Numbered from the stretch's first letter, positions 17,903 to 28,645 are shown. The stretch is 64,000 nt of DNA from JAOUEA01 sp963821925 (GCA_963821925.1 CAWGFO010000001.1:806001-870000), one strand, 5' to 3'. The notes: a model not told the origin generated them from the sequence alone. Made by a program: numbers and translations.

Positions 17903-19081
17903 ATGACGACCTACCCGATGTCGGACGAGGACCGCGAGATCCAGGCGCGGGCCCGGCGGTTCGTCGACGAGGAGCTGATCCCCTGGGAGCAGCACGCCGA
18001 GGCGAACCGTGGCGAGATCCCGGCGGAGGAACGCGCCAAGCACGGTCGCATGGCCAAGGAGCTCGGCCTCTTCGCGATGAACATGCCGGTCGACCTCGGC
18101 GGTACCGGCATGACGATGCTGCAGCAGGTCCTCGTCTCCGAGCAGATCGGCCGCGTGACGAACGCGCTCGGCTGGTGCGTGCACACGCCGCCCGCATGGG
18201 CGCCCGCCGTCGTGAGCGAGCACCAGTTGGAGACCTGGATCAAGCCAACGGTCCGCGGCGAGATCCACGAGTGCTACGCGATCACCGAGGAGGGCGCGGG
18301 CTCCGACGTCGACGCGATCGCCGCCACCGCCCGGCGCGACGGCGACGGGTACGTGCTGAACGGCGTGAAGATGCACGTGACCTCGTACAACCACGCGAGC
18401 TACTGCTTCTTCCAGGGCAAGATCGTGGGGGGTTCGAACGAGGGCGCGCACGCGATGTTCTTCGTGGACAAGGACACGCCGGGCGTGCGCGAGGTGCGCT
18501 CGCCCGCGTACTCGCACACCTATCCCGACGGCCACCCGCTCGTGGCGTTCGAGGACGTGCACGTGCCCGCCGCGAACCTGGTCGGCGAGGAAGGCGACGG
18601 CCTCGCGTTCACCTACGAGTGGTTCCGCTACGAACGGCTGATGATCGCGGCGCGCTGCTGCGGCGCGGCCGAGCGGCTGATCGAGGAGGCCACCGCCTTC
18701 GCGAAGGAGCGGGTCCAGTTCGGCGCGCCGATCTTCTCGTTCCAGGCGATCCAGCACATGCTGGCGGACTCGCTCACCGAGCTGTGGGCCGCTCGCCTCA
18801 TGACGTACCGGCTGGCCGAGAACATCGACGCCGGCGTGGACGTGAAGCTGCAGCACGCGCAGTGCTCGATGGCGAAGCTGTACGCGAGCGAGATGGCGAA
18901 CCGGGTGGCCGACCGCGCGGTGCAGATCTTCGGCGGGCGCGGCTACATGCGCGAGAACGTGGCCGAGCGCTTCTACCGCGAGGTGCGCGTGGACCGGATC
19001 TGGGAGGGGACCTCCGAGATCCAGCGCAACATCATCGCGGATCAGCTGGGCAAGCGCGGGGTGCAGCCGCTCGTCGGCTGA
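17903..19081 (+). CDS. acyl-CoA dehydrogenase family protein
   Basis: A 392-residue FAD-dependent acyl-CoA dehydrogenase. Evidence: the N-terminal helical region MSDEDREIQARARRFVDE, the FAD loop YAITEEGAGSDVDAIA, middle-domain HVTSYNHASYCFFQ, and the C-terminal AVQIFGGRGYMRENVAER with VDRIWEGTSEIQR. It has its own likely promoter and ends 6 bp from the convergent potA. Its paralogue at 50038-51225 shares the same architecture. The acyl substrate is unknown. Absence of a thiolase or hydratase nearby argues against a dedicated beta-oxidation operon. Confidence 0.88.
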   Translation: MTTYPMSDEDREIQARARRFVDEELIPWEQHAEANRGEIPAEERAKHGRMAKELGLFAMNMPVDLGGTGMTMLQQVLVSEQIGRVTNALGWCVHTPPAWAPAVVSEHQLETWIKPTVRGEIHECYAITEEGAGSDVDAIAATARRDGDGYVLNGVKMHVTSYNHASYCFFQGKIVGGSNEGAHAMFFVDKDTPGVREVRSPAYSHTYPDGHPLVAFEDVHVPAANLVGEEGDGLAFTYEWFRYERLMIAARCCGAAERLIEEATAFAKERVQFGAPIFSFQAIQHMLADSLTELWAARLMTYRLAENIDAGVDVKLQHAQCSMAKLYASEMANRVADRAVQIFGGRGYMRENVAERFYREVRVDRIWEGTSEIQRNIIADQLGKRGVQPLVG

Positions 19082-19087
19082 CCGACG

Positions 19088-20191
19088 TCAGGCGTCCCGC
19101 AGGATCGCGGCGTCGTCGCGCGCCCAGGTGAGCACGACCTCGTCGCCGTCGCGCACCGACGACGACGCCTCGTCGCTCAGGTGGTGCACGATCAGCCGCT
19201 TGTCGATCGCGGTGTCGACGTGGAACTGGGTGAGCGTGCCGAGGTAGACGACCCGCGCGACGGTCCCGGATAGCCGGGAGTCGTCGTCCGCGACCGAGCC
19301 CTCGCCGGTATGGAGGTCCACGCGCTCCGGCCGCACCGCGGCGAGCAACGTCGAGCCCACGCCGGCGCTCGTACCGGTCGCGCCGATCGGCACGACGATC
19401 TGGTCGCGGTCGTTGATCCTCATGATCAGGTCCTCGCCCGTGATCTCGTCGACGCGCACGTCGATCGCGTTGAGCACGCCCACGAAGTCGGCGACGAACG
19501 GCGTGGCCGGCTGCTCGTAGACCTCGCGCGGGCCGCCGAGCTGCTCGATCACGCCCTGGTTCATCACCGCGATGCGATCGCTCATCGATAGCGCCTCGTC
19601 CTGGTCGTGGGTGACGTAGACGAACGTCGTCTTCAGCTCGAGCTGGATGCGCTTGAGCTCGAGCTGCATCTGCTTGCGCAGCTTCACATCGAGCGCCCCG
19701 AGCGGCTCGTCGAGCAGGAGGGCCGCGGGCTGGTTCACGAGCGCGCGCGCGAGTGCGACGCGCTGTTGCTGCCCACCCGAGAGCTGCCCGGGCTTCCGCT
19801 GCTGCAGGCCTCCCAGGCCGACGATCTCCAGCATCTCGGCGACGATCGCCCGGCGGTCGCCCTTCGGGATCTTCTTGAGCTTCAGCCCGTACTCGACGTT
19901 GCGCTCGACGTTCATGTGCGGGAACAACGCGTAGTGCTGGAAGCACATGTTCACCTCGCGCTTGTTCGGCGGCACCCCCACGACGTCGTCGCCGCGCAAC
20001 AGGATGCGGCCCTCGTCCGGTTCCTCGAAGCCCGCGATCATGCGCATCGTCGTCGTCTTGCCGCACCCCGAAGGACCGAGCAGGGTCAGGAACTCACCCT
20101 CGGCGACGTCGAGCGAGATGCCGTCGACCGCGTGCACGTCGCCGAACGACTTGCGCACGCCCTGGATACTGATCGCGACGTCGTCGCTCAT
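19088..20191 (-). CDS. potA: polyamine-type ABC transporter ATP-binding protein
   Basis: A 367-residue ATPase with Walker A GPSGCGKTTTMRMI, Q-loop, signature LSGGQQQRVALARAL and Walker B LLLDEPLGALD, followed by a C-terminal TOBE domain (about 280-365). It energises import through PotB/PotC. Start ATG 20191 overlaps the potC stop, completing a potD-B-C-A order on the minus strand. PotA-like systems import spermidine or putrescine but related ones take up betaines or opines, so the substrate is open. Confidence 0.9.
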   Translation of the reverse strand: MSDDVAISIQGVRKSFGDVHAVDGISLDVAEGEFLTLLGPSGCGKTTTMRMIAGFEEPDEGRILLRGDDVVGVPPNKREVNMCFQHYALFPHMNVERNVEYGLKLKKIPKGDRRAIVAEMLEIVGLGGLQQRKPGQLSGGQQQRVALARALVNQPAALLLDEPLGALDVKLRKQMQLELKRIQLELKTTFVYVTHDQDEALSMSDRIAVMNQGVIEQLGGPREVYEQPATPFVADFVGVLNAIDVRVDEITGEDLIMRINDRDQIVVPIGATGTSAGVGSTLLAAVRPERVDLHTGEGSVADDDSRLSGTVARVVYLGTLTQFHVDTAIDKRLIVHHLSDEASSSVRDGDEVVLTWARDDAAILRDA

Positions 20192-21033
20192 GACACCGCC
20201 ACCTCCTCTTCGTCGTAGACGGTGGTGCCGGCCTCGAGCCGCCGGTCGGTGACCTTGCGCAGCACTTCCGACACGACCACCACGATGGCCGAGATCACGA
20301 GGATCACGACCGCGACCGCGATCACCGCCGGCAGCCGGCGCGGCAGCCGCAGCTGGGAGTAGAGGTAGACCGGGAACGTCACCTGATCGCCGGCCACGAA
20401 CGAGGCGACAACCACCTCGTCGAACGAGATCACGAAGCTCAGCAGGAACGCCGAGAAGATCGCGGGGAGCATCAGCGGCCAGGTGATCTGTCGGAAGGTG
20501 GTGAACCAGCCCGCGCCCAGGTCACGGGAGGCCTCTTCGAGCGCCGGCGGGATGCGCTCGAGGCGCGGCACGAGGGTGAGGATCGCGAACGGCAGAGCGA
20601 TCACGATGTGGCCGATCGCGATCGTGAATCCCGAGAAGGGCATGCCGATCGTGTTGAACAGGATCAGCAGCGCGGTGCCGAGGACCACCAGCGGGATCAC
20701 GAGCGGGGCCAACATGATGCCCGACACGAGGCCCTTGGCGAAGAAGCGGCGTCGCACCAGGGCGATCGATGCGGGGATCGCGAGCACGGTCGTGACGACG
20801 GCGGTCAGCGCCGCGACCCACAGGCTCATGCGGAGCGCGGCGAGGATCTCGCGGTTGTCGACGAAGGTCCGGTACCACCGGAGCGTGAAGCCCTCCCAGG
20901 GGAAGGAGACGAGCTCGCGATCGTTGAACGAGAAGATCACGAGGATCACGAGCGGCGCGTACAGGAAGACGACGAGGATCCAGAACGTGATCCACAGCCA
21001 GCGCCGTCCTGCGTTCGAGACGGCGACGTTCAT
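20188..21033 (-). CDS. potC: polyamine-type ABC transporter permease
   Basis: A 281-residue inner-membrane permease with about six hydrophobic segments starting at LWITFWILVVFLYAPLVIL, and the EAA-loop cytoplasmic motif EEASRDLGAGWFTTFRQI that contacts the ATPase. Start ATG 21033 overlaps the potB stop (ATGA). The SFDEVVVASFVAG segment is typical for PotC. Co-transcribed with potB upstream and potA downstream. Confidence 0.9.
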   Translation of the reverse strand: MNVAVSNAGRRWLWITFWILVVFLYAPLVILVIFSFNDRELVSFPWEGFTLRWYRTFVDNREILAALRMSLWVAALTAVVTTVLAIPASIALVRRRFFAKGLVSGIMLAPLVIPLVVLGTALLILFNTIGMPFSGFTIAIGHIVIALPFAILTLVPRLERIPPALEEASRDLGAGWFTTFRQITWPLMLPAIFSAFLLSFVISFDEVVVASFVAGDQVTFPVYLYSQLRLPRRLPAVIAVAVVILVISAIVVVVSEVLRKVTDRRLEAGTTVYDEEEVAVS

Positions 21034-21938
21034 TCCGCCACGCTCCGCACGTCGAGGAAGCGACCGAAGACCACCAGGAGCAGGGCGACCGCGAAGATCA
21101 GGAACATCGCCATGGCGGACCCGAACTGCCAGTCGAGGCCCGCGGTGAACGCGCTCTGGATCGCGCTGCCGAACATGAACCCGCCGGGACCGCCGACGAT
21201 CTGCGGGGTCACGTATTCGCCGATCGTCGGGATGAACACGAAGATGAACCCCGCGACGACGCCGGGCAGCGACAGCGGCAGCGTGACGGTCCAGAACGTG
21301 CGCCGTCGGCTCGCGCCGAGATCGCTCGAAGCCTCGAGCAGGTGATGATCGAGGTTCTCGAGCGACACGAAGATCGGCAGCGCCACGAACGGCACCCAGA
21401 CGTACGACAGCACCAGGTAGATCGCGAACTGGCTGTTGAAGAGCCATCGCACGGGCTCGTCGATGACGCCGACGGTCTGCAGGAAGGAGTTCGCCACGCC
21501 CGACTCCCCGAGGATCACGCGCCACGCGAGCACCCGGAGCAGGTAGCTGGTGAGGAACGGCACGATGATCACCAACAGCAACGTGTACTTGCGGGTGCCC
21601 GCGATCAGCGCCAACAGGTAGGCGATGGGGTAGGCGAGCAGCACCGCGGTGATCGACACCCCGAGCGACATCCTCACCGACTTCCAGAACAGTCCCAGGT
21701 AGGTGGGGGAGGTGAGGAAGAAACGCCAGTGCTCCAGTGAGAGGTAGTCGTCGTTGCGCAGGAGGGTGAGGAGGCCGACGCTGTAGAGGCCGACCATCAC
21801 CACGGGCACGACGAAGAAGATGATCAGCCACAGCGTGGGGGTCGCGAGCAGACCGCCCGTCACCCGCCACCGCCCGGGGCCGCGGCGGCGCTGGGGGGCT
21901 GCCTCGACGTCCTCGGCAGACGCGGTCTCGGTCGCCAT
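21030..21938 (-). CDS. potB: polyamine-type ABC transporter permease
   Basis: A 302-residue permease. A charged cytoplasmic N-terminus (about 30 residues) precedes the first membrane span TLWLIIFFVVPVVMVGLYS. The EAA motif is EASSDLGASRRRTFWTV and the PTIGEYVTPQIVGGP stretch is typical of PotB. Start placed at ATG 21938 (MATETASAED). The longer frame to 22115 overlaps potD and is not conserved. It lies 22 bp after potD. Confidence 0.9.
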   Translation of the reverse strand: MATETASAEDVEAAPQRRRGPGRWRVTGGLLATPTLWLIIFFVVPVVMVGLYSVGLLTLLRNDDYLSLEHWRFFLTSPTYLGLFWKSVRMSLGVSITAVLLAYPIAYLLALIAGTRKYTLLLVIIVPFLTSYLLRVLAWRVILGESGVANSFLQTVGVIDEPVRWLFNSQFAIYLVLSYVWVPFVALPIFVSLENLDHHLLEASSDLGASRRRTFWTVTLPLSLPGVVAGFIFVFIPTIGEYVTPQIVGGPGGFMFGSAIQSAFTAGLDWQFGSAMAMFLIFAVALLLVVFGRFLDVRSVAE

Positions 21939-21960
21939 CGGCTCGAGCGGCGTGATCCGG

Positions 21961-23103
21961 CTAGCCTGCCGCCGCCTTGACCTCGTCCCAGGCCCGGTTG
22001 TATTCGGCCCGCTGTGGCTGGTACGCGTCGAAGATCCCGCTCGACAGCGCCGCCTCGAGATCGTCGAGACCGAAGACCTCCACCACGTCAGGATCGATCT
22101 GGGCCAGGTCGACATCCGTGTTCGCGTGACCGTAGCCCCACGTGCTCACGAGCCGCTGGCCGACCTCGACGCTCGCCCACGCGTCGGCGAACGCATGGGC
22201 GTGGTGGTAGTTCTCCGTCTCCGAGCGGAGGATCAGCCCTTCCGCCCAGGTGAAGACGCCTTCCTTGGGCTTCATGTACTGGACCGGCTGGTCGTCCTTC
22301 AGGACCACGTACGTGTCGGGCCACGAGTAGGCCGCCCACACGTTGCCCTTGGCCACGTCGTCCCACATCGCCGAGTAGTCCACCCAGATCGAGTGCAGGT
22401 TCTTCGTCGCCGCGATGCAGTGCTCCTTCGCGGCCTGCAGGTCCTCGGGGGTCGCGTCGAGCGGATCGGACTCGAGTCCGAGGGTGACGTGCGCCATCGA
22501 GATGATCCACGGCGTGTCGAACCAGGAGATGTGCCCGGCCAGGGCGTCGTCGAACAGGTAGCTGTACGAGTTGATCGAGGGGTCGACCTGGTCCGTGCGG
22601 ATGATCACGCCCGAGTAGCCCCAGTCGAGCACGATCTCGTACTGCTCGCCGTTCAGCTGGCCCGTCTTCTGCAGTGTCGGATCGAGCTTCGAGAAGTTCG
22701 AGATCAGCGACGTGTCCCAGGGCTGGATCGCCCCGAGGTCGAGGTAGTCCTGGATGTAGCCGATCTCGGGATGGGTGAGGTCCCAGTAGAAGCCGCCCGC
22801 CGTCTTGGCGATCACGCCCTCGGTGTTGGTGAGGAAGCTGAACGTCGGGTCGGGGTATCCCGCCTTCGCGTAGTCGCGCCAGAGCCACTTCGCATCGTAG
22901 CCGGCCCACTCGTGGATCTTCAGGTTCCCGTCCTCGTCGGTGATCGGCGGGATCGCCGACGCCGCGGTGCTCGCGCCGCTCCCGCTCGACTGGACGTCCT
23001 TGCGACAGGCGGCGAGCACCCCCATCCCCCCAAGCACGGCCATCGAACGCAGGAACGTGCGACGGTTCTGCGGGTTGTTCATGACGGAGTCGAACTGCCC
23101 CAT
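21961..23103 (-). CDS. potD: polyamine-type ABC transporter substrate-binding lipoprotein
   Basis: A 380-residue extracytoplasmic solute receptor. The N-terminus has a twin-arginine-like RRTFLRS before a hydrophobic stretch and a lipobox ending VLAAC, so the mature protein is probably lipid-anchored. Conserved features include the early KIHEWAGYDA, the TSLISNFSKLD region and WAEGLILR. The ATG at 23103 follows a strong GGGAGGGG binding site. It is the first gene of the operon and follows zwf by 112 bp. The bound ligand is unknown. Polyamines are the default, though the genetic neighbourhood would also suit a betaine-like amine. Confidence 0.88.
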   Translation of the reverse strand: MGQFDSVMNNPQNRRTFLRSMAVLGGMGVLAACRKDVQSSGSGASTAASAIPPITDEDGNLKIHEWAGYDAKWLWRDYAKAGYPDPTFSFLTNTEGVIAKTAGGFYWDLTHPEIGYIQDYLDLGAIQPWDTSLISNFSKLDPTLQKTGQLNGEQYEIVLDWGYSGVIIRTDQVDPSINSYSYLFDDALAGHISWFDTPWIISMAHVTLGLESDPLDATPEDLQAAKEHCIAATKNLHSIWVDYSAMWDDVAKGNVWAAYSWPDTYVVLKDDQPVQYMKPKEGVFTWAEGLILRSETENYHHAHAFADAWASVEVGQRLVSTWGYGHANTDVDLAQIDPDVVEVFGLDDLEAALSSGIFDAYQPQRAEYNRAWDEVKAAAG

Positions 23104-23173
23104 GGTTGCTGCCCCTCCCTCGTGCGGTGACCTCGGTGCGATGCGCGGCATGATGGGCCATTTCGGGACGGGC

Positions 23174-23204
23174 CGCAACCGAGATGAGCTTGGGCGCAAC
23201 CGAG
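23174..23204. promoter_or_regulatory. paired 10-bp direct repeats upstream of potD
   Basis: CGCAACCGAG occurs at 23174-23183 and again at 23195-23204, exactly 21 bp apart (two helical turns), in the 112-bp gap between zwf and potD. On the coding strand this is CTCGGTTGCG twice, about 70-100 bp before the potD start. In-phase half-sites suggest a regulator binding site, but no adjacent regulator gene is evident. Confidence 0.4.
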
Positions 23205-23215
23205 CCTCGTCGGGG

Positions 23216-24595
23216 TCAGTCGCGGCCGTTCGGGGCGTGCCAGTGGCCGTCGCCGCCGATCAAGCGGTCGGCCTCCTCGGGGCCCCAGGAGCCCTGGGCG
23301 TAGAGGCGCACGGGGGTGGCGTCGTCGAGCACCGGGTCCACGATCCGCCACGACGTCTCGACGATGTCCTGGCGCGAGAACAGCTCGTTGTCGCCCATCA
23401 TCGCGTCGGTGAGGAGCCGCTCGTAGGGCTCCATCACGTCGCCCGACTGGTGGTGCGCGACCAGCTCGACCTCCTCGCCGACCATCGCGTCGCCGGGGAC
23501 CTTCGTGCGGGCGTTCAGCGAGATGCTCACGTCGGGCCCTAGCCGGAAGATCACGTGGTTCGGGTGGCCGGGGACGTCGTCGGCGAACACCTCGCGGGGG
23601 GGTCGCTTCAGCTCGACGAGCACCTCGGTCGCCGTCACCGGCAGGCGCTTACCGGCCCGGATGTAGAACGGGACACCCGCCCAGCGCCAGGTTTCGACCT
23701 GCACGCGCATCGCGACGTACGTCTCGACGTCTGAGGCCGGATCCACGCCGTCGAGCGCCCGGTACCCGGCGAACTGCCCGCGCACGACGGTCGACGGCGA
23801 GAGCGGCCGGATCGAGTTCAGCAGCCGCACCCGTTCGTTCAGGAAGACGTCGCGGTCCAGGCCGCTCGGCGGGTCCATCGCGACGAGGGCCAGCACCTGC
23901 AGGAGGTGGTTCTGCACGACGTCGCGCATCGCGCCCACCTTGTCGTAGAAGCCGCCGCGCTTGCGCAGCCCGAACTTCTCCGCCATCGTGATCTGCACGC
24001 TCTCGACGTAGTTCCGGTTCCAGAACGGCTCGAGGAACGTGTTCGCGAACCGGAAGTAGGCGAGGTTCTGCACGGGCTCCTTGCCCAGGAAGTGGTCGAT
24101 CCTGAAGATCGCGTCCTCGGGGAAGACGCGGCGGATCACCGCGTTCAGCTCCTGCGCGGAGCGCAGGTCGCGCCCGAACGGCTTCTCGATCACGACGCGC
24201 GCGCCTCCGGCGCAGCCGCTCCGCTCGAGGTGCTCGACGACCGTCTCGAAGATCGAGGGCGGGATCGCGAGGTAGTGGAGGGGATGCCTCGAGGTTCCGA
24301 GTTCCTGCTTGAGCCGGCCGAACGTGGCGTGGTCGGTGTAGTCGCCGTCGACGTAGCGCAGCTTCGAGACGAGGCGGGCGAACGCCGTCTCGTCGACGCC
24401 GCCGTGGTCCTCGAGGCTCGCGCGCATCCGTTCGATCATCCGCTCGAGGTTCCATCCTGAGCGTGCGACGCCCACGACGGGCACCGTGAGGTTGCCCCGC
24501 CTGGCCATCGCCTGTAGCGCCGGGATGATCTTCTGATACGCGAGGTCGCCCGTGATCCCGAACAGGACGAGCGCGTCGGAGCGGGTCGGGTCCAT
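23216..24595 (-). CDS. zwf: glucose-6-phosphate 1-dehydrogenase
   Basis: A 459-residue enzyme oxidising glucose 6-phosphate to 6-phosphogluconolactone with NADP. The nucleotide site is LVLFGITGDLAYQKI, the substrate loop is VIEKPFGRDL and the catalytic-site signature is FRIDHFLGKE near residue 175. Start ATG 24595 gives MDPTRSDALVLFG. The open frame extends far upstream (to 25405) but only as antisense of mmsA. No 6-phosphogluconate dehydrogenase, transaldolase or OpcA lies nearby, so it is not in a classical pentose phosphate operon. It is slightly short compared with typical actinobacterial Zwf (about 510 aa). Confidence 0.92.
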   Translation of the reverse strand: MDPTRSDALVLFGITGDLAYQKIIPALQAMARRGNLTVPVVGVARSGWNLERMIERMRASLEDHGGVDETAFARLVSKLRYVDGDYTDHATFGRLKQELGTSRHPLHYLAIPPSIFETVVEHLERSGCAGGARVVIEKPFGRDLRSAQELNAVIRRVFPEDAIFRIDHFLGKEPVQNLAYFRFANTFLEPFWNRNYVESVQITMAEKFGLRKRGGFYDKVGAMRDVVQNHLLQVLALVAMDPPSGLDRDVFLNERVRLLNSIRPLSPSTVVRGQFAGYRALDGVDPASDVETYVAMRVQVETWRWAGVPFYIRAGKRLPVTATEVLVELKRPPREVFADDVPGHPNHVIFRLGPDVSISLNARTKVPGDAMVGEEVELVAHHQSGDVMEPYERLLTDAMMGDNELFSRQDIVETSWRIVDPVLDDATPVRLYAQGSWGPEEADRLIGGDGHWHAPNGRD

Positions 24596-24707
24596 GACGT
24601 ACCATCTTCGCAGCGTGCGGTGGCTCATGCGGGTTGGCTGGCCCGGCCGCCGGGGCTGTTCGTATCGGGATGCGCCCGTCCCGAGCACACAGGGGGAGTT
24701 GATAGTC

Positions 24708-26197
<1,490 letters not shown>

Positions 26198-26201
<4 letters not shown>

Positions 26202-26626
26202 TGGCGACGCGCGAGGAGCTGACGGCCCGCGAGGCGGTCGCGTGGGAGGAGTTCCGTGCGGCGGTCGACGCGATCCCGACGGAGCGGCGCGAGTCTCCGA
26301 TCTTGGCTGACGGATGGTCGGTCAAGGACGTGCTGTGGCATGTCGCGTACTGGTGGGAGGATCTCGCCCCGACGTACGCGTCGCTCCGCGCGGGGGTCGA
26401 ACGTCCCGACGACGAGGACACCGACACCACGAACGCGCGTGTCTTGGACGAGGGGCGTGCGATGACCCTCACCGACGTCGAGGCCGGTGCGGTGCGGAGC
26501 CGCGAAGGGATGCTCGCCGCCTGGGCCGACGCGCCCGACGACCCGACCGCCGACGAGGCCTTCGTCTCGGAGACGATCGAGCACTACGAGGAGCACCTGC
26601 CGTGGCTCCGCGCGGCCGCGGGGTGA
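26198..26626 (+). CDS. DinB-like / mycothiol-dependent maleylpyruvate isomerase-like protein
   Basis: A 142-residue four-helix-bundle protein. The W-S-V-K-D-V-L-W-H-V-A-Y-W helix (near residue 45) is typical of DinB/DfsB and MDMPI N-terminal domains, where the His is a metal ligand, and a second His-rich helix ends the protein (IEHYEEHLPWLR). It overlaps the mmsA stop (ATGATG, start at 26198 or 26201) so it is co-transcribed with mmsA. Activity is unknown, and family members include thiol-dependent S-transferases. Confidence 0.7.
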
Positions 26627-26635
26627 GGGGCTCGG

Positions 26636-27517
26636 CTACGCGGCGAGCGTGAATCGATCGATCGTGCCGCCGCCGGGGACCTCGACGGCCGTCACGTCGA
26701 GCGACGACCGCGTCGCGTCGATCCTCAGGAAGTTGAAGACGGACTCACCCGCCACAGGCTGCGGCGTGTCCCCCCAGCAGTCGTGGATCGCGTAGAGAGG
26801 CGCCCCGCCACCGCCGGTCACGACGTAGGTGGGTCCGCCGGGGGGTGCGAATCGCTCGTACGTGTGGTCGTGGCCGTTCAGGACGAGATCCGCGCCGTCG
26901 GTGCGCAACGTCGTCAGCCAGGCCGCCTGCACCTCGGGCGTGCTCCCGTGCTTCGAACAGCTGTACACGGGCTCGTGGAAGACCACGATCTGCCACGGCG
27001 CGGTCGAGGACGTCAGGGCGTCGTGGAGGAAGGTGGTCTGCGCGGGGTCGCCGACCTGTCCCACGTCGAGCACGATCACGTCCACCGGACCGATCCGCCG
27101 CACGTACCAATCGGCGGGCATGCCGAGGAGCCCGGCGACCGGCGCCCCGCCGTCGGTCTCGCGGTCGTGGTTGCCCAACGAGGCGATCACGGGGATCCCG
27201 GCGTCCTGGACCCAGCCGTACGGGTCGATCCAGGCGTCCTGGAAATGTTCGGGCGAGCCATCGGAGTAGACGTTGTCGCCGGTCGTGACGAGGGCGTCGA
27301 AGCTGCCCTGCTGGTGGATCGCGGTCGCCACGTCGCGCTCGTCGCCGTTGCCCATGCCGAAGTCGCCCACGACCACGAACCTCGTGGCGCCGGCGGGCGC
27401 GGGGGTCGGGGGCGACAGCGAGGGAGGCGGCGCCTCCGGGCCAGACGAGCACGCGGCGATCGCCACGGCGAGGATGAAGGCAGCCGGGCCGAGCGCGAGG
27501 GGGAGACGCCGCGACAT
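26636..27517 (-). CDS. secreted metallophosphoesterase lipoprotein
   Basis: A 293-residue calcineurin-like phosphoesterase. N-terminal signal with lipobox (AVAIAAC near residue 24) and a Pro-rich linker, then metal-site motifs VVGDFGMGN (D-x-G), TGDNVYSDG (GDN), SLGNHDRE (GNHD) and the final LNGHDHTYER (GHDH). These are the tartrate-resistant acid phosphatase/purple acid phosphatase-like set, so hydrolysis of an extracellular phosphomonoester is likely. The start is placed at ATG 27517 because TACCCT (27530-27525) lies 7 nt before it. The GTG at 27523 would overlap that promoter. Confidence 0.85.
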   Translation of the reverse strand: MSRRLPLALGPAAFILAVAIAACSSGPEAPPPSLSPPTPAPAGATRFVVVGDFGMGNGDERDVATAIHQQGSFDALVTTGDNVYSDGSPEHFQDAWIDPYGWVQDAGIPVIASLGNHDRETDGGAPVAGLLGMPADWYVRRIGPVDVIVLDVGQVGDPAQTTFLHDALTSSTAPWQIVVFHEPVYSCSKHGSTPEVQAAWLTTLRTDGADLVLNGHDHTYERFAPPGGPTYVVTGGGGAPLYAIHDCWGDTPQPVAGESVFNFLRIDATRSSLDVTAVEVPGGGTIDRFTLAA

Positions 27518-27524
27518 GGACACC

Positions 27525-27530
27525 AGGGTA
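27525..27530 (-). promoter_or_regulatory. -10 element for leaderless phosphoesterase mRNA
   Basis: TACCCT on the minus strand, 7 nt before ATG 27517, with no ribosome binding site between. Confidence 0.4.
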
Positions 27531-27562
27531 GCCTCGCGGCGACGGAAGCCGCCGGCAGACCC

Positions 27563-28147
27563 TCAGTACAGCATGAACCAGATGTGGGGTCCGCCGCCGG
27601 GCGCGTCGCCCTCGTCGATCACGCGGAACCCGAACCGCTCGTAGTAGGGCACGTTCCGCGGGTTGCCGGTCTCCAGGAACGCCCTCACGCCGTCGCCTAC
27701 GGCGAGGCCCAGTCCGTGGCTGATGAGCGCGCCCCCGATCCCCTGGCCCTGCCGTGTGGGATCGACCCCCACCATGTCGAGCATCCAGTGCGGCTCGGCG
27801 GGGATGTGTGACTCGAGCCAGCCCCAGAAGGTGTGGTACCGCTCGGCCCCGTCGTCGGTGAGCGGTGGGATCGCGTCCCGAGTGGCGACGTTCATCTGTT
27901 CGAGCCCGGCGTCGCTTCCCGGAGGGATCCACACCGCCACCCCTGCCCCGTCGCCGGCCTCCCACACCATGTCGACCCGCTGGTACTCGGCGAGGATCGC
28001 CGCGAACAACGGCTCCGCGCGCTGGTCGACGAGATGGTCGTGGAACGGCCAGCGGATCATCGGGTCGTCGGCGAACGACCGGGCGAGGACCGCGGCGAGC
28101 ACCGGCACCCGGCCGGGCGTCGCGCGTGTGATGTCGGGTCCGCTCAC
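27563..28147 (-). CDS. GNAT-family N-acetyltransferase
   Basis: A 194-residue acetyltransferase. The acetyl-CoA site is MLDMVGVDPTRQGQGIGGALI (R-x-x-G-x-G/A), followed by the LETGNPRNVPYYERFGF segment of motif B. The N-terminal VLARSFADDPMIRW is typical of this subgroup. Start GTG 28147 (VSGPDITRAT) is chosen over the upstream GTG at 28156 because TAGGGT lies 7 nt before it. The acceptor substrate is unknown. Confidence 0.82.
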   Translation of the reverse strand: MSGPDITRATPGRVPVLAAVLARSFADDPMIRWPFHDHLVDQRAEPLFAAILAEYQRVDMVWEAGDGAGVAVWIPPGSDAGLEQMNVATRDAIPPLTDDGAERYHTFWGWLESHIPAEPHWMLDMVGVDPTRQGQGIGGALISHGLGLAVGDGVRAFLETGNPRNVPYYERFGFRVIDEGDAPGGGPHIWFMLY

Positions 28148-28154
28148 GCGCGCC

Positions 28155-28160
28155 ACCCTA
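28155..28160 (-). promoter_or_regulatory. -10 element for leaderless GNAT mRNA
   Basis: TAGGGT on the minus strand ending 7 nt before GTG 28147. It abuts the end of the upstream lrp gene (stop at 28158). Confidence 0.4.
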
Positions 28161-28640
28161 CGGGCGGGCCTCGCCGGCCCGACCGAGGTCCGTGTAGCGG
28201 AACGTGCCCTTCGCGATCCGCAGTCCCATGAACGTGTCGACCTCGGTCACGCCGGGGACCCCGCGTACTTCGGTCTGCATCAGCCGGAGCAGGTCGTCCG
28301 AGTCCTTCGCGATCACCTCGACCAGCACGTCGTAGTGGCCCGTGCACTCGATCACGTAGACCGCCTCGGGGATCTCGCAGAGGGCGTCGACCGCGGCCCG
28401 GACGTCGGGCCCGCCGACGCGCACCCCGAGATAGGCGAACAGATAGCCGAGTTCGTGGGGGCGCGTGTCGGTGACGAAGCGGATGGCGTCCATCCGTTGG
28501 AGCCGCGCGACGCGGCTCCGCACGGTGGCCTCGGCCACCCCGAGGTCCTCCGCCACCGAGGTGAAGGGGCGGCGCCCGTCCTCCGAGAGCGCGTCGATGA
28601 TCTGCAGGTCCAGGTCGTCGAATCGCGGGCTGGCGGGCAT
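28158..28640 (-). CDS. Lrp/AsnC-family transcriptional regulator
   Basis: A 160-residue regulator with an N-terminal AsnC-type HTH (FDDLDLQIIDALSEDGR, then VAEDLGVAEATVRSRVARL) and a C-terminal RAM ligand-binding domain (VYVIECTGHYDVLVEV). Start ATG 28640. GATACT lies 9 nt before it, so the transcript is probably nearly leaderless and the operator over that hexamer would give autoregulation. It is divergent from the Rieske oxygenase gene, its most probable target. Ligand unknown, an amino acid or betaine-type compound by analogy. Confidence 0.9.
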   Translation of the reverse strand: MPASPRFDDLDLQIIDALSEDGRRPFTSVAEDLGVAEATVRSRVARLQRMDAIRFVTDTRPHELGYLFAYLGVRVGGPDVRAAVDALCEIPEAVYVIECTGHYDVLVEVIAKDSDDLLRLMQTEVRGVPGVTEVDTFMGLRIAKGTFRYTDLGRAGEARP

Positions 28641-28645
28641 GGTCC

